Positions 23,806 to 34,228 of a stretch of DNA of 64,000 nt are shown piece after piece; position 1 is the first letter of the stretch, and each line of letters opens with the position of its first letter. The stretch is from the NCBI RefSeq assembly GCF_024323335.1, contig NC_066580.1:260259332-260323331 (forward strand), written 5' to 3'. The translations under genes and the position numbers were made by a program. The notes beneath the pieces are model-generated. The model did not search any database, was not told where the DNA came from, and saw only the letters and a program-made list of their open reading frames with translations. The stretch is from Lathyrus oleraceus. Taxonomy: Eukaryota > Streptophyta > Magnoliopsida > Fabales > Fabaceae.

Positions 23806-23810
23806 TGGCA
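23806..23810. repeat. Target-site duplication, right copy (TGGCA)
   Basis: Matches 15905-15909. It directly follows the 3' LTR end. Confidence 0.85.
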
Positions 23811-24035
23811 ACTATCCTCTTTTCCAGAACCCTTAATTCAATGCGAATACGCTGCATAGTATTAATGCGAACACATAGGTGGGGTATATCAACTGAGCTA
23901 TCTTCACCTGTGGTTCTAACAAGGGCTTTCCTCCTCTGAGTCATTTGTCTTCGGTGCATTTTAACTTCCATTAGATTCTGCTCTAGATATGACATGGGAG
24001 TATGATAGCGTCTCTCCATTCCTCAAACCTGAGGT
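23806..24035 (-). pseudogene. DUF810/MUN-domain protein fragment, part 1
   Basis: The minus-strand frame from about 24035 reads ERRYHTPMSYLEQNLMEVKM, RRQMTQRRKA, DSSVDIPHLCVRINTMQRI and LRVLEKRIVA. This is the region just upstream of the EPFLNELKQYLE block in DUF810 proteins. It stops at the copia element and resumes at 15909. On its upstream side it joins the end of the RNF10-like sequence in a different reading frame near 24020-24040, marking a fusion of two genes. Confidence 0.75.
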
Positions 24036-25900
24036 ACCAGAAGAATCCGCAATCGAATTGTTATTACGTAAATCGCTAGTTTCTTGAGCTTGAAAGGATG
24101 GAGAATCTTGAGCAGCAGCAAAACCAAACCTAGTCACACTTGAGAATAATTTCCTCTCACCAAAAACTTGAGGACTTGATGACAGAGTGGAATTTCCTAG
24201 AGCTTCAAAGCAATCTATTGAGAACGTGAGAGGATCATGACGAGAAATAAACTGAGAGTGGGTTGACATGGAAAGAGCATAATTAGAAGTAGCTTCAGCC
24301 TTTAATTTTTCTTTCAGTTCCTTCTTTGCAAGTTGCTTCCTCTGGTTTACACGGTTCTTTATTTCATCCAAAAATGGGGCCAGTGCTTCAGGAGGTAACA
24401 TCTCACTCAAATTAACTTCACAAAGCTGAAAAGTTGTGGTTAATGGAAAATGACTTTAAAATCGATACCGCCTTCTCGCAGCCTCAAATTGAGTAACTGT
24501 CTCCAATTGTAGAATCCTTCCACTTATGTTGTGAGGGAGCTTATCATAGCTACCATAATGGTGCAGTAAACACTTGGTGTTCAAAGGATGAAGAATTAGA
24601 TGTTGCCCATCAACAACCTGATAAAAATTGTAAGAGTCATTTTCCTTTGTATCTCGAATGCCATTTGAATGGCCTTGAATACATTTTTTCTCCTCATATG
24701 AAGAAGACAAATTCATTTCCTACTCGAAGAGTAACTTTTCCAGGTCCAAAATTTCATCCAGACAACTTCCAGCAGTTGATTTATCCATTGCTATAACCTT
24801 GCTTTGATCGGGGAAATTAGTAGAGGAAGTTCTTGATTCACTAGAACAATTTTATTCATCAGTATCCACAGCATTTGCAGATATTGATGGTACCTGGAGT
24901 GCATAATTATTGAGGCTAGTAGATTTTTCACTGTTAGAAGCCTTGTGCTCATTCCAATACTTCTTTCTCTGTTTTAGTTATTGCATTGCAGCACTAACAT
25001 ATGGAAGCTTCTCCAAGTCAACGACAAGACCTGAATCAGCTCTGGCCAGCCAACCATCTAGATCTGATATTGCATGTCTCACTGAGAGATATACATCTAA
25101 TGTGAGTCTGAACTTAGAAAATAGGTCACATACATCTCTTTAGCCACATGATGAGTTATCAGTCTCTTGTTTATTTTTATGTGAAAGAGTAAATGAATCC
25201 TTCTTCCTCGTTAAGAAAGTGAACTCAATATTATCTCCTACTTGATACTGTTTGACATTTGTGATGTGAACTGAATATAAGCCCTTGACATATATCATCA
25301 CGAAGCATAACGGACACCTTTTCCAGCAATCGCCTTTGTGATCTTCTTCACCCAACAACAAGTATTGAAGAATACATGGGAAACAAAAAATGTGTCCACA
25401 TGAGGTTATTTGGGGACACAGGGGATGCTCTAAACAAATTGGACACTAAATTGGAGAAGGGGTAGAATATGTCACACATATAATATCTTCCCACTGCAAG
25501 ATTTTATCTGGATCCATTGACTCAGGGAAATAATTTCCTGAATCTAGTACCATGAATTTGAAATTTTCCTGTAAAAATCAATCTTTGTTGTATGGTCTTC
25601 TCTTCCGCTACCTTCTTGCAAAAGGGGGAGGGGGATGACCCCTTTGTTGAGAACGGGATATTGGATCATACTGAAAGTTGAGTAAGTGATTGCCATTCGC
25701 CATCTGAGATTTCCTTCCTGCGAAAGGGGTGCTTCCTTGAAAATATGTTGATCTAGTAGCCTGTGGATTTCTATGAGAAGCAACTGTTCCCGTTGTCATC
25801 CCCTCAGAATGGGAGAGTCCAGCCGTTCGTCTTCCTGAGTGACTCCTAGAATGTGATCTAGAGTTTCGCTGAGGTGCCTTCATAGTTAAGTGTCTGACAT
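24036..25900 (-). pseudogene. RNF10-like RING finger protein, intronless and broken
   Basis: In one continuous minus-strand frame: a linker with YDPISRSQQRGHPPPPFARR, then FMVLDSGNYFPESMDPDKIL, then a C3HC4 RING (CPICLEHPLC, SCGHIFCFPCI, CWKRCPLC) at about 25445-25310. It continues with ITNVKQYQVGD, FTFLTRKKDS, LTLDVYLSVRHAISDLDGWL, LHHYGSYDKLPHNISGRI and MLPPEALAPFLDEIKNRVNQ. This fits plant RNF10-type E3 ubiquitin ligases. In-frame stops include 25608-25610, 25446-25448 (just before the RING), 25140-25142 and one near 24459. About 1.8 kb is read with no intron visible, as in a retrocopy. The true N-terminus and C-terminus are missing. Confidence 0.8.
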
Positions 25901-26600
25901 AAATACAACCTCTTGTAAGTATAATCATTGTTTGACACACTGAAATAAACATGTTTACACCGAGGCATTTCTCTGAATAAGTCCCTTTCTGGAATGGTTA
26001 TAAACTAATTTCATTTGCATATTGTTGTCTCTTGTGTAGGAGTTGCAGCAGCCCAACAAAATGACCTCATCGTGGTGGGTGAAATGGCTGTTTGAGAATG
26101 TCATAGCTATTGAACCGATGACAGCATCAATAAAACGACAATGTAATGCAAACAAAAAATATGACCAACCCAAATATGAATTGAACCAAAAATGGAAACG
26201 GCATCACCCTCATCCGCAGTATTCCCTTACACCTGTATGCACTAGCTAGGCTTGACCATGTATCACCAGAATCGGAACGGAAGTCAATGGCAACCAAGTA
26301 ATAGCAAATAGAAAATAGCAAGATCAATGTTGCCTTTTCTTTCCATGCCTTTTCTACATTACCGTAACACTCGGCAAAGTGGCTTGACCCCTAAGAGCTT
26401 CTTCAAATTCTCATCCGTACATATATCAAACTTATGCAACTTGTAACAAATTACACCGTGAAGTGGTCTGTCGTCAGTGTGGAGGGGATTTGCTCTCAAC
26501 GACAGTGTTGTTGTGTTCTAGTCCCTTTTAATTTCCAGTTTTGTACATGTGATGTGAATGAAAAATTAGTGCTTTTGTAGCAAGACAGAGTTATTTCCTT
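25901..26600 (-). other. Unassigned stretch with one coding-like piece
   Basis: Most of this is non-coding by eye. On the minus strand, about 26470-26365, the frame reads RPLHGVICYKLHKFDICTDE and NLKKLLGVKPLCR before a stop. It looks like protein sequence, but I do not recognise it. It may be another fragment of the gene chimera or a diverged upstream part. Confidence 0.3.
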
Positions 26601-27260
26601 GTATTTTAGAACTTCCATGTATTTGTTGATGAAACTCTAGGATTATGAACTAACCACATGACTATGATTGAATGAATGTGAGGACACTCTTGGACATGAA
26701 TGAAATGATTGTAATGTGAATGAATATGTGAGTTCTCAAATATGGGTGAATAGTGATTTCCCAATGTAATGTGAAAAAATCGAGCATAAAAATGGAGAAC
26801 ATGAATGTGGATCGAAAACATATGGAAAATCATTTTAATCATGCATGAATGGTTGGACTATGAATGATTTTTCGTGGAAATCTTTAAACATGAATGAATG
26901 AAAAATCTTCCAATATGAAGTGAAGAGTTTAAACGTGAAATGGGGAGTATAAATATGGACGGAGAGGTATGCGTGGAATTTCGAATCTCGAATAAATGAA
27001 AAATGAATATGAATGATTAACTAATGTAATGTTCGATTCTATCAAATGAAAAGGGATTCCAAATCCTGCTTGACTGTGGAGGTTAATTGTCTTAGGCCGA
27101 AAGCAAAGGCAAAACCCAAAAGTCATGGAATGGCGAGTGATGGCATGCCCAACAAAGAATATAGTTGGGTAGCCTCGTGACCAGGTGAAAAGGTCATGAG
27201 CAGAAATGCAAATGAATGATTGATTGGGAATATTTTCTGGGTCAAAATTAGGGTATGACA
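26600..27260 (-). repeat. Minus-strand LTR start, partial
   Basis: Reading down from 27260, the sequence begins TGTCATACCCTAATTTTGAC, an LTR 5' end of the same type as that at 5215. It continues into AT-rich DNA with many ATGAATG-like words. The lower limit is arbitrary because no LTR end or PBS was found. Confidence 0.45.
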
Positions 27261-28777
27261 GTAAGACCCCAATTTTGACCCTAAGATCCCTCATGTAATT
27301 CCATCATAAGCATTAGCATTGGGGTCATGTCTTGGCATCCTCCTTACCCATCTTTAATTGGGTTTGTTTTGGGAGAGATCACCAAGAACTTTGTGATTAT
27401 ATCATATTTGTATTTCATCATTTCACTAACCAAAATACCAAATATATGTCTTTGCATTTGTCTAACTCTTTTGTAGGTAGGGCATTGATCTCATTTGATT
27501 CATCAAGATCATATCTAGGGTTTGAGACCCTCATGACAAAGAGCACAACCATGAATTTATACAAGAATGGTTATGAACATCATATATGAGTCCCATTGTT
27601 CTCTACATGTTATATTGATCAAGTTTTCTTTAAGAGTTTGAGGGTGATTTACCTTGGAAACCCTAGTTTGACTGGGTATCTTGAGTAACTTCTCCAACAA
27701 GCTATCTCACCAATTGATCAAATTTATCTCAAGGTACACTTCAAATTGCATCATATTATGCACATATGATCTACCATGAGCCAATAAAGTCAAGAGAATT
27801 AGAAGTTAGCAAGTTGGTTGATGGTGGTTGGCCAGATGAATTCATCTGATCAAAACTGGGTCTCCCTAGACCCTATCTCCTACAATTTTCACCATATGAA
27901 AATGATTCCAAAATAAAACATACTCTAAATAACATTCCAAACAACTTTCATCTTGATATCTAGAGATAGTTTTGCTAGGAAAATCATTTTCTATGTTGAA
28001 ACATTATAGGTCATTTTGTCTAAACTCTAATTTGGAAGTCAACTTCCCAAGGCCATAATTGTTCATTTTTTATGATATGAAAGATTTCCAAGTTGAAAAA
28101 TCAAATTCAACGTGTCTAGTTTAACTTTGATGTTTGGAGTGGGAACTAATTCAACTTTTTTGAGCATGTGATATGAGGCTACATTATAGGTCACTTTTAA
28201 CCTATACCGTTGATCAAGTGATTTTTCCAAACTTCAAAAATGCATAAATCTATCATTTAAAATCCAAATGACATGAAATTTGTTACCATTTTGAAGGTCT
28301 TTGATAGAGCTACAACTTTTATGAAGACACTTTTCTCATTTGAAGCTCATATAAGAAGTTAAGCAAAGTGGAATATTGAGACATATGGCTTGACACTTAG
28401 AAAATTTTGATATGTCAAATATTTCCAAACTTCCACCTCAAATTTCTCCAATTTCCAATCTCCAAATGAAAAAGTGTTGAACATGAAAGTTGTTCCCCCT
28501 TATCTCACCTTTCCAAAGAGCTCAAATTCATTCATTTTGGATGAGAAATGCATAGGTTGCGCATGGCTTAAACAGAGTGACATCACTTGGCATGGATCAA
28601 ACTTCGAACATCAATGTGCATTTTCCTTGCAATCCAAGCTTAATTCAGGGTATCTGATCTTCAATTATGGACGTCTAGCAATCATATGATGGGCCTATAC
28701 GCGCCCATGCACCATTACATCACCATTTGGAAAAATTGGAAAGTGAATAAGACTGTGCAATTATCAGCCATTTCAGA

Positions 28778-28786
28778 TATAAATAG
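28778..28786 (+). promoter_or_regulatory. TATA box of LTR L1
   Basis: TATAAATAG, about 1.5 kb into the LTR, at the same relative place as in L2 (35746), L4 (52911) and L5 (56748). A GGGCC/GCCCATGCA block lies about 90 bp upstream. Confidence 0.65.
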
Positions 28787-31139
28787 AGCTTCAATTGCTC
28801 AGAAATTCACACACAATCGCGCCAGCTTTGATCCCCCATTTCAAACCCTCACTTCTCAAAGGATAAGCCTGAAAAATTATCTTGAATTTCAGCTTGAATC
28901 TCCACTGTTTTGGAATTCAATTCTCCAGGAATCCATTGCTTATAAACCATTCAATCCTTCTCCTGCAAGCAAGTGGAGTGAGTCCAAGCACAAGCAAGAT
29001 CAAGATCCATCAAATTCAGACTTACATTGAAGGTATTTTCCAGAAATTTTGAACTCTTCGATTCTCTCAAACTCTTGCTCAATTCTATTGATTCTTTGGT
29101 TGTCTAAAGTCCTACCAATGTAGGCAAGAAGATTGAGTTTCTTTGAGGTCAAATTTCATGTACCTCAAATTTCAATTCCATATATCTCTCAATATATTTG
29201 GAATTGGAGTGAATGGAGGTCAAATTCGAGCTCAGTGCCATTTTTCTTCAAGATCATGTCCTTGTTTTTTATTATGGTGATGGTTCATGGTGGACCAGTC
29301 CGGTGTGGTCCACCGGAGAAGATGACCGGAGCTTTGGTTCCGGCGATTAGTTGGCTAGCATCTGAACCACATGATCCATCTCTCACGTTTTAATCCTGGG
29401 TGTTGCTTTTGATTACCACATTCGCCACGCGCTGACTAAGGTCCATGGTGGATAGCGCGCTAGGGACCATCTAATCTGCCACCTCAATTAATAAGGGAGA
29501 TCTGATGGTCCACGTAATTTAGATTTTCTGAATTTTTAATGTAATTTCATTTTCTTCAATAATTCATATTAAATTTAATAATGATCAAAAAAATATGGGA
29601 CTTTCACCAAAAAAATTCAAATATTTTTCTTTTTCATATTCTGAATTAAAATTATTTTTTGGATCATTATTAATATTTTTCATGAATTAATTGATTTTGC
29701 ATTTGTTTTTAATTGTTTAAAAATATTTTTAAATGTCCAAAAATTATGAAATTTTTTCTCCAAGGTACTTTGACCTTGTTTGACCTATGATAAATCTCAT
29801 AGCCATTACTTTGGTGTTTTGATGAGATTTTAGGAGTTGGACAAAACATATTTGATTTAAATGCACTATTTTATTATTTTTAATTGAATAAATGCCAATT
29901 AAATTTTGTTGACCATTTGTATTGACTTGTATGAGTTTGCTTATTGTTGTCGGGCCTTGGTCAAGGTTGATTTGACTTTGTCAAGTTAATATCATTGGAT
30001 TTAAGGGATTGATGGAATGTACATTCCATCTCCCAAAATGAATGAATGATATTAATTTAATAAAAGTCCTCCTTTGACCAATTTGTGATCTCATTCATCC
30101 CCTTCCCACTTCATCTTATTACTCTTCTTCATTCATTCATTTCCATTTGGCCTATGACATCTCAAAGTCCTAATGCTAGTTGATTGAAAAATTGACATGA
30201 GTATGGATGAGATTAGGCCACACCTTTTGCATATTTTTTATGTGTGGTATGTTTCATGAGCATAGTTCATAATACTATGTCTCCAACATGCATTAACACC
30301 AAAATTCTATTGCCCGACCTCAAATAGTTGTGACTTCTACATAAGTCCAATTAGGATTGCTTAACATAGCGCTAAATTTGTGACATACATGGCATAAGCA
30401 TTCTAGTTAGCGAGATTGTAAGTCTCCTCTCTTTCATGGTATTGTGTGGAAACTTGACCTTCTTTCCTTCCTTTGGAAGATGTTTTGGTTCAAGGATCCA
30501 TGCTTGTGATAAATGGGTTGAGTGTTCTCCAAAAAGAATGTCATGAAATGAAAAAGCAAAACAAAACTAACTTCTAACCTACTAACTACTAACTTTTAAT
30601 TTCGAGCTTTTACTTCAATGCAATTTACTTTTAGCACTTTATCTCATTTGTCATTGTTCCTATCATTCTAATTGTTTATGTTAATGTAATTTTCACTTTG
30701 TCCATTTGGACCATATTGTGTGATATATTTTGTTTGTGTATACTTTGCTTGTTTGTGTGGTCTTTGACCATTAATGTACATAATAACAACAAAAAACGCT
30801 AAAAAACTTTTGAATGGACTGTTGACTTGATCTTGGACAAATGGACTTAGAACTTAGGCAACACTCCTATGCTAATGGACTTGGCCAATGCCAACTTGTT
30901 GAAGAATCAAGTGCTTGCAATTTAAAATTAATCTGATACATCTTTGAAGATCTCTCTAGATTCATCTGCAACATGATCATTGTGAAGCTCTTATTTTGAA
31001 CCTGTGACTTATGGAATTCATCTGTTGCATGGGCTATTTTGAAGAAGAACATGGAATGGATAAGCTTGGATGCGGCCATCTTTATTTGATGCCTTGCTCC
31101 TCAAGATAATATAATTGTGCATTTGTGTGTTGCTTGATT

Positions 31140-31260
31140 CTAAAAGTCCAAGGGAATTCTGGGTTTCTATTGACATTTTTGTCTATTTGATTGCTACCCA
31201 AGGAAATTCTAAAAGTCCAAGAGAATTCGGGGTTTCTAAAAGTCCAAGAGACTATCTTAT
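31140..31260 (+). repeat. Short triplicated motif at the L1/integrase junction
   Basis: CTAAAAGTCCAAG and GAATTC-GGGTTTCT recur three times within about 110 bp, ending at the breakpoint where LTR sequence gives way to integrase. L5 has a single copy of this motif near 63877. Confidence 0.75.
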
Positions 31261-31272
31261 GTACAAAATTAA

Positions 31273-32049
31273 TGGATCACAAAGTGGGTTGAAGTAGCAT
31301 TGTATGCGAATGTAACCAAGCAAGTTATTATGAGGTTTATCAAGAATCAAATTATATGTCGGTATGGTGTGCCGAGTAAGATCATTACTGATAATGGATC
31401 TAACTTGAACAATAATATGGGGGAAGCTCTTTGCAAAGACTTCAAGACTGCACATCATAATTCTTTTCCCTACAGACCTAAGATGCATGGGGTTGTTGAA
31501 GCTGCAAACAAGAACATCAAGAAGATCATCCAGAAGATGGTTGTGACGTACTAAGATTGGCATGAGGTGCTCCCATTTGCTTTGCATGGGTATCATACAT
31601 CCATCCGCACTTCAATAGGGGAAACCCCTTTCTCACTTGTTTATGATATGGAAGTTGTGCTCCCAGTACAGGTCGAGATCCCCTCATTGCGTGTCTTGAT
31701 GGAAGCCAAGTTGACGGAAGTTGAATGGTGTCAGACCAGATTTGACCAGCTGAATTTGATTGAAGAAAACAGGTTGACTGCCATGTGTCATAGTCAGTTA
31801 TATCAACATAGAATGAAGAAAGTTTTTGATAAGAAGGTCAGGCCTCATTTGTTTATAGAAGGTGACCTTGTGCTCATGAAGATTTTATCTTTTAAACCAG
31901 ATTCTAGGGGCAAATGGACTCCTAATTATGAAGGCACATATGTTGTTAAGAGAGCCTTTCCAGGCGGTGCTTTGATTCTTACAACTATGGATGGTGAAGA
32001 GTTCACTCGTCCTGTGAATGCCGATGCAATCAAGAAATACTTCGCCTAA
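31273..32049 (+). pseudogene. Ogre integrase C-terminal part (element A)
   Basis: The frame starts inside the integrase core (TKWVEVALYANVTKQ). It continues with the catalytic D of ITDNGSNLNN and E of GVVEAANKNIKK, a TAA at about 31552-31554, then LPFALHGYHTSI, FSLVYDMEVVLPVQ and the C-terminal RGKWTPNYEG..VVKRAF to KKYFA and a stop. It is nearly collinear with residues 205-460 of integrase B (46521-47903). The zinc finger and first catalytic D are missing because the 5' side is joined to a truncated LTR. It cannot make integrase. Confidence 0.92.
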
Positions 32050-33630
32050 AAAGAAAAGAACAACTCGCTAAGTTGAAAACCCTAAAGGGCGGCTTAGGCA
32101 AAAATGAGCATATCGATGGATTGAAAACCCGAAAAGGAGATCCAGGAAAAAGTTAGAGACATAAAACAAAAAAAAATTATCCCGATAAACTGAGTACCCC
32201 ACCTTGGGGAAATTTATGAAAAAATTAGGGATTGTGGCAAGTTACTGCATCTTGCTGATCTTCAGTATTGAAGACATTCTTAAGCACAACCTTTGTTTCT
32301 GATTCATCTTCAACCGAAGTCAAGAGCATATTGGATATTGAAGTCGGTAGAAGGATTAGTGATCATTGTATTCAATGTATCCCTTTTCCAGGTAAATTAC
32401 CATTTTTCAACTTTTGTGAAGATCTATGGAGTCTTGCCATTTACAGACTACCATTCTATTAAATAAAGTTGAGCTTTTTATCCAATTGTTTCTACTCTTA
32501 TTTATCTTTCAGCCAAATAGATTTTAATTTTTGTGATGATCATTTTGAAATTAATTTTTAAATCAAAATCATGTTTTCTTAAATAATAAGAGCAATTACT
32601 TTTTAAAAGCAATCGATTTCATTTAAGGAATATCAACAGCGGTCCAAGAACAGGTGATCCCTAAAATGCGAAGCATTGTTGGTTTTTCCCAAGCAGTTGA
32701 TGTGATCTTTGTTTCATTCCCAACATCATTTCTTCATCTTCAGCCGAGTTTTGTTGGTTTCCCCAGTTGAGTTTGTGACTGCCTCCCTTGAGTCGTAGGC
32801 GCGTTGTCTCAGCAGTTTGCATTAAATCCAGCAAGATTCTTGTTTCCCCTTAAGTCTCCAGCGGGTTTCATTCAACATTGATCCTAGAGCAGTTGTTAGA
32901 TCCTCTGCAAGGTTGTCTCGCCATTTGATATGGTGTTGACCTTAAATTCCCCGCAGAGTTGATGGTGCAAATCCTCAGCAGATTTTCTCTCTTCCCTAGC
33001 CAGGGTCGAGCCTTTGAGATATTTGAGTCACATTCTCTTTCACCTCTCTTTATCCAGTTGGTTTCTCCCTATGAGATTGGCTGAGTGTCGTATTGATGAT
33101 TCAAACCAGTAACAATCATATCCTTTGTGATCATTTTGTCAGCATAATCATCATAAATACATATACATATACATAAACATCCACAGATTTTCATTATTAC
33201 ATTATTTGCACTATATGATTCATTATTTCTCTGATCCTCTGCTATGGTGGTATCCTTTTCCCTCACGGAGATGTGGTGCGTCAGTCCTTTTTCAATTGTA
33301 GAATGTCAGCCCCTTGAGCAGAAAGAATTTAACCTTCTCATTCCCCACCAAGTTATGTCCTCGTGGATGACTATTATTTCAGCTTCCTCCCTAGTTGATT
33401 ATCTGGATGGAACCACTCCCCCTGAGTAATATCCTCATCGGGTTGAGTCTTTGATTGACCCTTCCTTTCTAGCTCTTACCTAAATAGGTGCTTTTGGTCT
33501 CCTGAGAGTCTATTACCCAATTACTGGTAATATTCTTCTCAATTTGCAAGTATTTCACTTTTGCCCAATACCCGACAGAAGTAACCTATTTTTCCGCAGC
33601 AGATTCGTTTTCACGTTTCCCTAGGAAGTC
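32050..33630 (+). other. Ogre 3' untranslated region (element A)
   Basis: Non-coding DNA following the integrase stop. It contains repeated GTTGAAAACCC/TTGAAAACCCGAAAAGG words (32070-32140) and a C/T-rich stretch with many CAG-containing words (32640-33480). Element B has only the first few bases of this region before a deletion. Confidence 0.7.
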
Positions 33631-34228
33631 TATCCTTGATATGTTCATCCCAACCAATGAAAAATATTTTCTTCCCCTTCTTTGAGTCTATCCTTGATAT
33701 GATCATCGTAACCGGTGACGAATATTCTATTTTTGGTATTCTACCCATTAAAAAGGTAGTTGTAATCTCTATTTCCTTCCTAGAGGGTTAATCCTTGATA
33801 TGTTCATCCTAACCGATGACGGGTTTCCTCCTCTTTGCGTATTCTACCCAGTAACCAGTAGTTGTAAATCCTGCTTCCCCTTGCGGAGTTTATCCTTGAT
33901 ATGTTCGCTTTAACCGGCGACGAATATTCTCTCTTTCGGTTTTCTATCTAGTAACTGATAGATATAATCCTATTTCTCCCCTCGGGGTCTATCCTTGATA
34001 TGTTCATCTTAACCGGTGACAGATACTCTCTTTTCGGTATTCTATCCAGTAACTGATAGATGTAATCCCCACTTCTTCCGACAATCTATCCTTGATATGT
34101 TCATCTTAACTGATAACAGATATTCCTCCCTTTGAGTCTATCCCAGTAACCGGTAATTGTAAACCCTATTTTGGCTTTTCCACGGCAGGTCATACTTACC
34201 TAGTAACTGGTAATGAATACACCTCCCT
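33631..34228 (+). repeat. About 100-bp tandem repeats in Ogre 3' UTR
   Basis: The phrase TATCCTTGATATGTTCATC (with variants) recurs near 33631, 33689, 33789, 33891, 33989 and 34086. The last four are 97-102 bp apart. Between them are paired words of the kind TTCTATCCAGTAACTGATAG and AACCGGTGACGAATATTC. The array ends directly at the LTR start (34229). Tandem arrays of this kind in Ogre 3' UTRs are known as sources of legume satellites. Confidence 0.9.

Larger units (their letters stand above)
27261..31265 (+). repeat. Ogre LTR L1, truncated at 3' side
   Basis: It begins GTAAGACCCCAATTTTGACC (the first two bases are lost at the junction with the minus-strand LTR). It is collinear with L4 and L5. 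A TATAAATAG box lies at 28778-28786. The last ~1.2 kb of a complete LTR is missing; near 31265 it is joined directly to integrase sequence. No coding sequence inside is credible. Confidence 0.85.
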
